A stretch of 64,000 bases of DNA from Carposina sasakii (Eukaryota; Arthropoda; Insecta; Lepidoptera; Carposinidae): contig CP053150.1 in NCBI GenBank assembly GCA_014607495.2, forward strand, positions 11,180,495 to 11,244,494. Direction: 5' to 3'. The notes under the pieces were generated by a model. It was not told where the DNA came from, did not search any database, and was given only the letters and a program-made list of their open reading frames with translations. The translations under genes were made by a program, and so were the position numbers. This document shows positions 22,138-32,845 of the stretch, one piece after another (the first letter of the stretch is position 1; the number at the start of each line of letters is the position of its first letter).

Positions 22138-23285
22138 ACTTGAATAAAATTCTGCATTCGCAGTAAGTATTGCATTTAAAACATCTGACCGTGATGTTAC
22201 ATACACAATGATTATGATAATAAAATAGACAACATGTTAAGTAAGATGTCACATAGGTAATGGTCACGCCCTTTATCCCCAAGAACCACCCACTATTCAT
22301 CTACCGGCCCTAGCATATACTGCTAAAACATAATCTCTATCAGCATTACAGAATTTCTGAAAATGGAAAATCTACCATCGAATTCTTATAGTAGAGAGTA
22401 CAGTATTGTCCCAAGAAAACGAATCGTTGCATTTCCCGGCCTAAATTGCTGTCTTTGTACCGTTCTTAGATGATAATGGATTTGGCAAGCGCTGCATGGG
22501 TAGGTACATACTATTTTATTTCATGTTTTCCAATCCATTGTAAGCATCTTGTACTCGTATCATGCTTGTAGGAAATTATAAATAGATTACTCGACTACTT
22601 TTACAATTTCGAGAAAACTTGTGTTAAGAGATTTCTTTGTAGAAGTAGGTACCTACAATGATCGATGTTTGCGTGATACTTGAACATTGTTGTATATTTG
22701 CTCTCATTCGTTGGTTGCTCTTTGTAGGATTCGATATTACATGGTTCGGTGGCCATGGGAGCCGGGGGCGAAGACTGTCTCCTTGATGTCATCCCGAGTG
22801 TGTACTCACAAACACATTTACATGGCTTGCTTTATACGCTGCGAAAAACGACTTTAGACGCAAAATATGGCAACCTAATAATATTTACGTATTTACTCGT
22901 ATGTGCTCATGTTTTGCGTAATTTCATGTAACAACTCAAGTTTTATTACTTCCTCTTTGCCTGAACTCTTGCCGAAATATTTGACGGTCTTTTCGTTTCG
23001 GCTCGGATAAATTTGAGTCAATTCCGCAAATGTTAAAAGATGCGCGCAGATATGAGGACGTAGATTAAAGTAAGAGGCACTTCTGAGCAGGATTGAGGAC
23101 ACAAATTCTGTAGCAGTAAATTTAATTAAAGGTAAGATTGTGTTTAAATGGAGTAATATAAACAAAGGGCTCGATTTAATCTATCCGTAGTATTTCACTT
23201 GATCCTTAGTGATTAATTGTTGTTGTAGCGAAGCATCACAATCACAATCACAAATACAATAAAATTTTATCGTGGTGTTTTTATA
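22138..23285. other. Intergenic with a small family F fragment
   Basis: A fragment at 22262-22320 ('cacgccctttatcccc') belongs to family F. The block 22740-23170 is GC-richer, carries overlapping open frames on both strands and matches no family I know; it is a candidate conserved non-coding block. Confidence 0.35.
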
Positions 23286-23627
23286 TATCTATCTATACAT
23301 ATAATAAAAATGTAACGGATCGCTGTCTGTACATGGAAGATATATAAGAAAAAATATTATAGAATATCTTTATTAACGCAATAGTATCCAAAACAATGAT
23401 TTTTTTAATTTTTGTCTGTCGGTTTGTCTGTTTGTCTGTGCGTTTGTGGACGCTAATTTCAGAAACGGCTGAACCGATTTCGATGCAGTTTTTAGGAATA
23501 TATTGTGACAGGTCCCACTTAACATATAGGCTACTTTTTATCCCGGGAAAATGTTTTTATCCCGGATAATTTCGACATTTTGTTTTTTCTGTAGTCCACG
23601 CGGACGGAGTCGCAGGCGTCCACTAGT
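23286..23627 (-). repeat. Dispersed repeat family A, copy 6 (tail type 2, inverted)
   Basis: The most complete type-2 copy: 'tctatacatataataaaaat' at one end, 'cggctgaaccgatttcgatg' in the middle, and the head 'gcgtccactagt' at the other. Confidence 0.8.
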
Positions 23628-24092
23628 CCTACCTAATACTGGATAGTAGATATGTAGTAAGTACCTATTATTAGTAGTTGGCCCTACTACAAAAGGACGG
23701 TACCGATTGTTGAGTAATAACAATGAATAAAATACTGATACTAATTTTAAATATTGTTTTTGTAAAAACATTATTGTAAAATATCTGTGTAAAGGCAGAG
23801 TAGGCAGTGAAAAGGTCCGATAATTTTGACTGGATCGCACCTGCACGTTGTGAGATAGGTAAGGGCTTGGAGAACAGTTGACGTCCGGAAGGTATGCGGT
23901 TGGATAAGATAAGCTTCCAACATTAGGCCTGTACCTTCAGATATTAGGCCTGTACCTTCAGACGCTATTTTGATACACTAACGTACGTAGAATATCAGAC
24001 ATATGAGCTTGGTGGCATACCTGCATCTTATATGGCGTCTGTCAGCGTAATTCTATGCGTAGTTCACACACGCTTTAATACTTTTATTAGTT
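23628..24092. other. Intergenic, no gene seen
   Basis: A short direct duplication 'attaggcctgtaccttcag' occurs twice in tandem at about 23922-23960. Otherwise nothing is recognisable. Confidence 0.45.
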
Positions 24093-24252
24093 ACTAGTAG
24101 ACGCCCGCGACTTCGCCCGCGTGGACTGCAGAAAAAACAAAATGTCGAAATCATCCGGGATAAAATGTAGCCTGTGTTAAATAAATATTCACACACTACA
24201 CATACCATCCATCCATAATTACAAACTTTCGCGTTTATAATATTAGCAGGAT
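24093..24252 (+). repeat. Dispersed repeat family A, copy 7 (tail type 1, short)
   Basis: Head 'ctagtagacgcccgcgac' jumps after 'gggataaaatgtagcctg' to the 'cgcgtttataatattag' tail, an internally deleted type-1 copy. Confidence 0.75.
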
Positions 24253-24322
24253 TTTATTTTCTTACTAAATTCTACCGATTTTACCGAACGAACGAAAAAT
24301 TTAAATAGATAAAATAAAAAAG

Positions 24323-24718
24323 TATACAGGATGCTTTTTCGTTGCCACCCTTAACGAAGGGTACGTACTCTATACATCAAATAAAGTAAGTTTATGCCAA
24401 AAAATGCTGGGAAACGAAGTAAATTTTTATGAAAAAAAAAAAAATTAATCACTTGATCGGGCGAATGTGTCTAGTGTTTATGCTAGACAGATATTATTTT
24501 TTCATAGACTTATCTTATTTATTTCTCGTGAAAAAATCTTCCTACGCGCGTCTATGTGCATTTATGCAGAAAAACGCAGTCTATTTACTCAACTTTGGAC
24601 CCTAAATATCTTGGGAACCAGACACTTCCCAGGTATGCTTCCATTAGAAAAATGATCGTGATTTTGAGGAGATTCCGTAGTTTTCGGGAACGTTGACGAC
24701 CAAAAAACATCCTACATA
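24323..24718. mobile_element. MITE family B, copy 4
   Basis: Ends 'tatacaggatgc' and 'aacatcctaca'. Same orientation as copy 1. The 62-residue frame inside is shared only because the repeat sequence is shared. Confidence 0.85.
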
Positions 24719-24728
24719 AACACGGCTA

Positions 24729-24905
24729 TGTTCCTAAAATGGGGACACCAGAACTACAGAATCACGACGACAAGTTGCTAGCTCATTGCCTGAGAGAACA
24801 GCTCTGAGTTCCTCAGTCATCTCTTACGACATGTATCTATCTACTTATTCATGCCTGACGAGATGCAGCGACAGCTTCTAGTGAAGCCCTGCATTAGCAT
24901 CCCTC
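24729..24905 (+). repeat. Dispersed repeat family D, copy 2
   Basis: 'ctaaaatggggacacc', 'caagttgctagctcattgcc', 'tcttacgacatg' and 'ccctgcattagcat' match copy 1 at 3318. Confidence 0.6.
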
Positions 24906-25212
24906 ATGAAAAAAATTATAGTATGAATATAAACCCTTAGTTGCCTAAATCTTCTAAGTGTAAAATAAGGTTTTCTGTTTAGCAAGCCTTATAATACCGA
25001 GATTTGTTTTAATTAAGACTCGGCAAAGCAACTGTGAGAGCACTGCCGTATGCGACCAATCTTCATTAGGCTCATTATTTCGGAGTAAACCAAGGTTTCC
25101 CTTTTGTTACTATTATAGTGTAGCTTTTTACAAGGTTAAATAACATTATGCTTAGTTTAAATAATAACACAAGCATTTATAAATTTAATATTAGAAGTAT
25201 TATCTAATTCTT
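24906..25212. other. Intergenic, no gene seen
   Basis: AT-rich, nothing recognisable. Confidence 0.4.
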
Positions 25213-25475
25213 CAGCCTATTGCAGTCCACTGTTGGACGTAGGCCTCCCCCAGGGCACGCCACAAGGCTACTGCCACAGGGGGTTTTGCCCATAGTCACC
25301 ACGCTGGGCAGGCGGGTTGGTGACCGCAGTGTGATTTTCGGACTATGTTGTCAGTACGGGAGGCGCTGCTGTCCACCTCCCGGAAACCCTTAATCGCCTC
25401 GTACGACACCCACGGGCAGGCAGGGGTGGTACAAACTCTACTCTGCCGGCACCACGCGGCATCCTATACGCGGCA
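25213..25475 (+). repeat. Dispersed repeat family R (GC-rich)
   Basis: 'cagcctattgcagtccactg', 'gacgtaggcctcccccag', 'ccaccacgcggc'-like words and high GC set this off from its AT-rich surroundings. A fragment at 17403-17465 carries the first block. It resembles GC-rich SINE/LINE-derived repeats common in Lepidoptera; the class is not established. Confidence 0.65.
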
Positions 25476-26317
25476 TCATAGAATAATATTGTAAAGTAAC
25501 TGTATAATTTCAAAGTTAATAAAATAAATAGATGGATAAAATAAACCTATACTTTATTCGATAACTTAATTTAGCAATACTTCTGTAGGTTTGTCTATAA
25601 TAAAATCAGCGGTGGCAGTGTCCGTCACACTTCTTTTTTAATCAACGATACTAAAAGTCCCTTGGTCCTAATTATTTGAGCTGTATATCAAATAATTAGC
25701 GGCATTCTCACAACACTCACCAAAGAATAAATACTCGAAAGATACAATAAATTTTGTAGTACCTATGATGTGTAGGTAATGTGTCTATTTTTAACTATGT
25801 ACGAAAAAGTTATCTCAAATCAACGTAAGCAATGAATGTAGCAATATATGTATAACATAAAGCGGCAGTAATTTGATTTATTCCGTTCGGAGAGACAGTT
25901 TGACCGTACGTTACCTACCTACAAGTAAAGTTCTGGCATGTTCTGGAAGCATAAATCTTCCACTTGAGAGAAATTGAGCAAATTGAACCCACAATGAATA
26001 ATTCCGAACTAATTTGCATTACTACCTACGTTAAAAGAGTATAGACCAGCCATAAATAAAAGAACAAGTTTTTGGTTAAATTTTTTTTTGTGCATTGCAA
26101 GTAGTGCATTGCATTGCGTAGAAGTACCTATTTAGTAGGAGCATAAGAGCATGTATACGTAGACACTCATACTTTGGATAGAACAATAAGTAGAAAGATA
26201 CGGGAGTTTGGTATGACCTATCATCTTCTGGATGGATCATTGATGATCTGGTTAGTAAGCAGGTATCCTTTACTCTACCTACACCTAGGTACTAAAATAG
26301 TTAATCAGATATCAATG
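25476..26317. other. Intergenic, no gene seen
   Basis: AT-rich. 'tgcattgcaagtagtgcattg' near 26092 is a short direct repeat. No gene. Confidence 0.4.
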
Positions 26318-26710
26318 TATACATGATGTTTTTTTGTGGCCACCATTAACGAAGGTACGTTCTCTATAGATCAAATAAAGTAAGTTTATGCCAAAAAAAA
26401 TGTTGGGAAAAAAATAATTTTTATTGATTTTTTTAAATTACTTGATCGGGCGAAATTTATAGTGTCTAGTGTTTATGCTAGTTTTATTATAGACAGATAT
26501 TAATTATTTCTCATGAAAAAAATCTTGCTACGCGCGTCTATGTGCATTTATGCAGAAAAACGTAGTCTATTTATTAGGGTCCAAAGTTGGACCCTAATAT
26601 TTTGGAATCTAGACACTTCCCAGGTATGCTTCCATGGAGAAAAATGACCATGATGATGAGGAGATTCCGTAGTTTTCGGGAACGTTGACGACCAAAAATC
26701 ATCCTGTATA
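26318..26710. mobile_element. MITE family B, copy 5
   Basis: 'tatacatgatgttttttt' to 'catcctgtata'. It contains an extra 'ttagggtccaaagttgg' duplication near 26576-26600 compared with other copies. The LINE starts just to its right. Confidence 0.85.
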
Positions 26711-26796
26711 CACGGTGAACTCTCAATCACAAAACATTTCAAGATATAACTTTATAATGATATATGAGTTTGATGGCCATGATGGAATAATGTTGA

Positions 26797-27765
26797 ATGT
26801 TGTCTCTGGGAAAAGTAAATATGTCTTTCGAAAAAGTGATTATGGATAGATCACTCACAGTTATGCAAGAAGTAGACAATACAGATATAGCCCAGGTATA
26901 TACTTGCAGCTCTAATAATATTACTGAGCAATTTAGCTTTCTTAACACAGATTTAACCATTATTACACAGAAGATTGTTAGTGTCTATTCCAACTTTAAC
27001 GACTTGCAAAATAACTTAGCTGAAATAAATGTAAACGTTGACATAATTATTTTGACCGAATGCAGATTAAATCCAAATAAAAACGTTCCTAAATTGAATA
27101 ACTACACCCCCTACCAAACTACTAATCATTTGAATAAAGCTGATGGAGCAGTTGCTTACATTAAAAATACACACAAAGTGAAAGTAAAAGAAATACAATT
27201 AACATACGCATCTTGCTTGCAAATTGCGATACTTGACGTCATAGTTATGGGTATTTACCGTTCACCATCCAAGAATAACTCTGAGTATTTCACAAACTCT
27301 CTTAACCACCACCTAAATACCATTAGTTCGACTAAAAACATAATAATCACAGGAGATATTAACATAAATCTGATAGTAAAAGACATTGAGAATTCAATAG
27401 AACTATCGAATAGACTCAATTACCTTAATATGTTATCTATGCACGGTCTTCTCCCAGGACATACTTTACCGACAAGAGGGAACAGCTGCCTTGACCACTT
27501 CATGCTAAAAATACAACCCACAAATAAAAAAGCTTCTACTGCTATTTTATCTACATCTTTAACAGATAATCTCATGGTTATCTTAAAGTTATCTAGTACC
27601 ATTAAAGCCAATAAAACTAAAATTACAATTAACTATGACAGCGCAATAGAATACCTGAAAACCATTGATTTATCCAAATTATTTGCCATAAATGACCATG
27701 AAATACTAACCAACTCCATAATAAGTAATCTACAAAGTTGCCTGATTGTTATACCTGACATAAAA
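26797..27765 (+). pseudogene. LINE endonuclease domain (APE-type)
   Basis: A 323-residue frame. Residues from about 60 are the exonuclease-endonuclease-phosphatase fold: IIILTECRL (the metal-binding Glu), VIVMGIYRSPS, NIIITGDININL (the Asp and Asn) and CLDHFML near residue 231 (the catalytic His, usually SDH, here LDH). It ends at TAG 27766-27768, where a deletion joins it out of frame to the RT. The N-terminal 50 residues are not recognisable. Confidence 0.85.
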
Positions 27766-27767
27766 TA

Positions 27768-29081
27768 GTGGTTCCCATTATAACAGACTTAGCTAATAAA
27801 TGTTTCGACCAGGGTATCTTCCCTAAAACTCTAAAACAAGCTGCGATCACGCCTGTGTACAAGAGTGGAAACTGTAATGATCTGACAAACTATAGACCAA
27901 TTTCAGTTTTATCAGCACTATCCAAAATAATAGAAAAATTAATAAATGTTCGACTTCTTAAATATCTAAACAAATATCATATTTTATCAAACTCTCAGTT
28001 TGGATTTAGGCCTAGAATATCAACAGTAGATGCGGCCATTGCGCTTACTTCTACCGTCACTGATAAAGTTGACGATGGAAATAAGTGTATTGCGGTATTT
28101 CTGGATCTGAAAAAAGCTTTCGATACCGTATCTGTCTCCATTCTTCTGCACCGGCTAGAGGATATAGGTCTAATAGGACTACCTTTGAAACTACTTTAAA
28201 GTTACTTACATGAACGAAAACAGAGGGTAAAAATAGGACATGTTATTAGCTCTGAGCAAATTGTCACCTACGGTGTATCCCAGGGAAGTGTACTCGGTCC
28301 GACATTATTCCTTGTCTACATCAACAGCCTCTGTTCTATGAAAATTGATAGTGACGACATCTTCTCATATGCAGATGATACTGCTATAGTATTCTCGGGA
28401 AAGACATGGGACAGTGTTCGTAAAAGCACAGAGAGTGGTTTATCTAAAGTAGCTGCCTGGTTGGATTCTCACTTATTAACACTAAATAGCTCTAAAACAA
28501 ATTATATGTGCACGACAATGAAAGAACGATCACAGCCTTCAGCTAATTATCAAATTAAAATACATAACTGTACAAATCGCTCCGATGCCAACTGCGGATG
28601 TATTACAATAAATAAAGTGCAAAACACTAAATATCTCGGTATAATGTTGGGCCAGCGGCTTTCTTGGCATTCTCATATAGAGCTTATCATGGGCAGAATT
28701 CGAAAAATTATCTGGACTTTCAAGGGATTGCGGAATATAGCCTCAAAAATTTTTTTAACGCAGAAATATGTATCACTAGCTCAATCTATTCTGTCATACT
28801 GTCTACCAGTTTGGGGTGGAGCAAACAAAATTAAATTTATAGAATTAGAGAGATCTCAAAGATCTCTACTTAAAGTTATGTACCGCAGACCTTTTAGATT
28901 TCCCACAGAGTCGCTTTATCTGATATATGACCTTCTATCTGTAAGAAAATTATATATTTTGAACATCATACTTTTAAAACACAGAAATATTCCTTTTTCT
29001 GACAATAGTAACAAGAGAAGAAGGCATTGTGTAGCATCTGTGCCTAGAGTAAATTCAGTACGCCAAAAGACAGTACACTAG
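27768..29081 (+). pseudogene. LINE reverse transcriptase, one in-frame stop
   Basis: The segment to 28199 carries NYRPISVLSALSKIIEKL, QFGFRPRIST and motif A VFLDLKKAFDTV. A TAA at 28197-28199 interrupts it, and the same frame then reads SYLHERKQRVK, motif B YGVSQGSVLGP and the catalytic motif C FSYADDTAIVF, ending at 29081. Downstream, a shifted frame still reads STLDNQLAYTIYNKINKIL-like sequence, so a further frameshift lies near 29060. The RT N-terminus (fingers) was lost in the junction deletion at its start. Confidence 0.85.
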
Positions 29082-29560
29082 ATAATCAGCTCGCATATAC
29101 AATACAATAAATAAAATACTTAATATCTACCCATTGACATATTTTAAAACTAAACAGAGAGTTACTAATTGGTTAAAGAATAAAAGTTATAGCGATGCAG
29201 AAGATATAGTCCAGACGATTTCGTTGAAATAAAGTTAAAACTCACCCACATACATTATATAAGTACATGCCTACATTAAATATAATAATACACACACATG
29301 CACATATAGTCCGCCTCATACATATTTTTGTTAATTCTAAATTAAGTGCATACTTACCTATAATTTTATTTTTATGCTATGTAAAAGCCATGTTATGGAA
29401 GAGCGAGTTCTCCTAGCACAAGCAAATTATTGCTTAAATGGAGATCTCAGACTTCGTTTTGTTGTGTATACTTTTGAGAATGAAATAATTTATTTTTATT
29501 TTTAATTATTTTATTATTTTTAGTTGTTATTAAATTATTTTTATTTGTCAAAGTGCAGCT

Positions 29561-29984
29561 TTCTATATTTTCACGTAAAAGTGTATAGCTTGTGAAATAA
29601 AAAAAAAACAACTTCTAAAGAGATACCAATAAATAAGGTCGCGGGACAATCGCACAGTTTTAGATAAAAGAAACGCAGAAATAGTCAAAAGTTATGATTG
29701 CTTGAGAGGATAGAACTTAGGCCAGAGCTCTTCCCTGGCGCTTATCACTACGCGGCTGGCGGATTGCCAAGGCTCTATCAGCTAAACTGTCTCTTGGCCT
29801 GTTTTACAGTTTCTTGATATTATTTCATACGTTAATAGGTTGTTTGTATTATCGATTTAATACTTAGTGAAGGTTTTCAATTCAAACACACACACACTTC
29901 ACAACGTACTAAGCACCGCTATATAACTTCAATATATTTCTATGGAGGATACCCAATACTTATATATTAATACATTGCTATTGG
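29561..29984. other. Intergenic, no gene seen
   Basis: Contains a (CA)n run near 29885. 'gccagagctcttccctgg' near 29722 has self-complementary character. No gene. Confidence 0.35.
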
Positions 29985-30175
29985 CCAAGTGATCCTGCCT
30001 GTTGCGTCATAAGTTCTGGATTCGAATCCCGTTAGTGGTAAATATTGATATAACGAACTCATTCGATTTAACGTGATGTAACTCTTCATAAAAATGTATG
30101 AAGTTTGTTTCCGAGGCATGGTGGCTTCTAATTATCTATTTATATAAATCGTTGCTTAGTACCTCCTACTTCACC
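29985..30175 (+). repeat. tRNA-derived SINE (Metulj-like), diverged
   Basis: 'ttggccaagtgatcctgcct' and 'ggattcgaatcccg' are A- and B-box-like and spaced like a tRNA head. The body ends with 'tatataaatcgttgcttagt', a 3' block common in lepidopteran SINEs as I remember them. Truncated or diverged; not a functional tRNA. Confidence 0.6.
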
Positions 30176-31243
30176 TTACTGTCCTACTTTCTACTCTTAA
30201 AAATTAACTAAGTCAAATAAGAGCTTAATACTTACCGGCCTACCTATCAAATTAATTTCAGCACATGAATACAAACATAAAACAATTATTTCTGCTATTC
30301 AATATCCAATGCAAAACAACGGATAAATTTAATTGGGAAAAGTTTACATACTGGGTAGTCTATAACGACCATAGACAATAAACTGAATCAAGCGAAGCGC
30401 GAGCGAAACCATACGTATATGTTCGGATTTAAACAACGTACAGACAGTCCGGAGATAACACTGTACAAACACGGGGAGGTTGGTTCACATAAGCAACGCA
30501 AACCTCATCTTAGAAAGCCAATATGGCGGCCGTTTGCAGCCAGATCTGTTTGATTTGCTGCGTCTCTCCAATACTCTGCTTCGATTTGGAATGATATGAG
30601 TATATCATTGAATTAGTTTATGTAGAGAGGTTTGATTTCTTCATATATATTATGCGCTTCACGTGCTGATTTCAGCGGATGCTAATGTTAGGTAATCATA
30701 AATATCGTAATTATTTTTATTTAAATATTTTATAGGTATATTGGATACATAACGAAAGGGAAAATTGTAGGAAATTGAATTTGAACAAAATGTTTACTGA
30801 TATTGAACTGTAGGATATTTAATAAACATGAATCCAAAAATAAAAATCGTCAAGTCGCTCTCGTGAACGTGACTGCTTATTTGTAACGTGGATACCTACA
30901 ACAATTATTATATCAGCAGCGATCTCTTAAAGACTGTTATAAAATAGACGGACAACAATACAAGTCGACTTGAAAAGTCCTGAAACTTCAGAAGTGGCCT
31001 CCTCCAGCTGAGTGTTTACGACGCCGGGCCACACTGGCCGGAACTTGCATACAAATTAGCACTAGACCAGTTTGAATGAAACTTTGCGAAAGAAACTTAG
31101 ATCGCGTTTTAATGTTCATGACACAAAGATGAATAAAGTGAAGAATGGACAGTACATACCGCTACCTACCTACTTTCCTCTTCAAAATAACTAGGACAAC
31201 GCTGAAAAATGTTTCGTGGATATTATTATTTTGTAAATCCTGG
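30176..31243. other. Intergenic with a possible promoter-like segment at 30380-30610
   Basis: 30380-30610 is GC-richer and includes AATATGGCGGC (30520-30530), which matches the YY1/Pho-type core AAnATGGCGGC that sits just inside some metazoan transcription starts. No following exon could be recognised. 30960-31080 is also GC-richer without repeat matches. Confidence 0.3.
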
Positions 31244-31245
31244 CA

Positions 31246-31540
31246 AAAAAAGGATAATGGGCAAAAATGTATGGGTACCGATCAGTAACGATCAGACCTA
31301 TATCGTTGGAAAGCTTTTTTTGTGACTATCAATTGTTACTATAAGGATAATTCTCAAAGCGTTGAAAAAAGTTATAGTTAAAAAAATACTTAAAAAACTA
31401 GTATAAAAAAAATGTTTTCCTTTTTTACTTAAAAGGCAAGTAGTGATTTTGTGAATTTATAGTCACAAAAAGCATTTTCCAACGATATACGTCTGGTCCT
31501 TATTGTTCGGTGGGGACATTTTGCCCATCCTCCTTTTATC
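31246..31540. repeat. Foldback element, arms about 88 nt
   Basis: Arms 31246-31333 and 31457-31540 are imperfect reverse complements, anchored by 'atatcgttggaaa', 'tttgtgactat' and 'atgggcaaaa'. The centre is T/A-rich. No coding capacity. Confidence 0.75.
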
Positions 31541-32845
31541 TAAATTAGTTAGTTTTTGCATAAACAGGTAAATGAGTAACAAACATCCAAAATTTCTTTG
31601 CTTGGTGCAGATTTCCCGCTCATCCAGTTATTTCTGATCATTGGACTGCTGTAGTAGGTACGAATTAGTCGAGAAGAAAGTTGGTGGAAATCAGAAAAAC
31701 TAAGTTATGTGATGTGATCTTGACGAGCATGCATTTTTTAATAGTTAATATTTATGATATAATAAAAAAAAGTAATATTATCTAATTATTGTTTCATTGC
31801 CAGTAAAGTAGGTACTCTTTCGTTAATTGCCTTCCATCCAACTTCTCCAAATGACCGAACCATCGAAGCATACTTTTCTCTATTCTTGTCACTACGTCTT
31901 CTTTCACACCACCCAATTCTCTTAACATCATAATCAATTTTAATTTATTGCAAAATTTTACTTGCTTTCTGCATTAGTTTTCCTTCATTCGGGTAACAGT
32001 TGGCAATACAATCCTTCACGCATACTAGCATCCAGGGATTTGGTATCTCCTCATTTCTATACTAGCATCCTTGCAAATTGTCATTAATGATTGTCATGTC
32101 AGTCATGACATCAATTATGATAAAATTTCCGCATTCACGGAGCTATTGTTTATTGATAGTACTCCATCTAGTCAGAGCGGAGCGAAGACCAATCATTAAT
32201 CTAAGCTAGGACTTAAAGAAGAAAAACCAGGATATTTCGATTAAAAGCCAGGATTATACATTTGTGAGTCCAGTGACAATACACCTGGAGAGAGTTAGTG
32301 GCGTGCGAATTTCAAACAAGGTCTTAAACATATCCAGTGCCGGCGACTACGTATTTGCTTTTTTTAGGCTTTCTAGAGATGCCCCTGACATTTATTTGCG
32401 TCATGGCACTAGGCGTTGACCCGATGTCGGCACTCTTATAAAATCTGCGGACAGCGAATGCGTCAGGACTCTAAAACTCAGGACGATACTTAAAAATTAT
32501 CCAGGACAGCCCAGGACACCACAAAAAGCAGGACATGTCCTGGGAAAACAGGACGGTTGGCATCCCTAGCATAGATGTGAATGAATTACTTAAATAAATA
32601 ATCGCTTCACAATCAAACAAGAAACAAGAGATATAAATAGTTGAATCAATTTAATAGTCTGTAGGTACTTTACAATCTAAAAATATAATTTGATTTATAA
32701 TCGTAAAAAAGTTGATAATACGAGTACAACAATTTTCACATAGAAATATTTCAATATTTACAATATAACAATGCAAACCCCAAGGCGTTAACGTCAAACA
32801 TAATAAAGATGTGTAATAAAACACTTGCCTGTGATTGATACCTTC
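31541..32845. other. Intergenic, with one degenerate repeat end
   Basis: 32210-32580 is a repeat relic: several 'caggac' words and a right end 'acggttggcatccctag', typical of hAT-type repeats whose left end reads 'ctagggatgccaac'; the left end was not located. 'agtcatgacatcaattatga' near 32100 is self-complementary in part. ATTAAA on the minus strand at about 32649-32654 is a weak candidate poly(A) signal for the ODF3-like gene. Confidence 0.4.

Larger units (their letters stand above)
26720..29560 (+). mobile_element. Non-LTR retrotransposon (LINE), internally deleted
   Basis: An AP-like endonuclease domain followed by a reverse transcriptase, ending in an A/T-rich tail near 29500-29560. 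The order EN-RT without RNase H and the motif spelling fit the CR1/L2/Jockey group; the clade is not assigned. The endonuclease and RT frames are offset and the expected linker plus RT N-terminus are missing at the junction near 27768, so this copy is a deleted, dead element. The 5' boundary is approximate. Confidence 0.85.
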
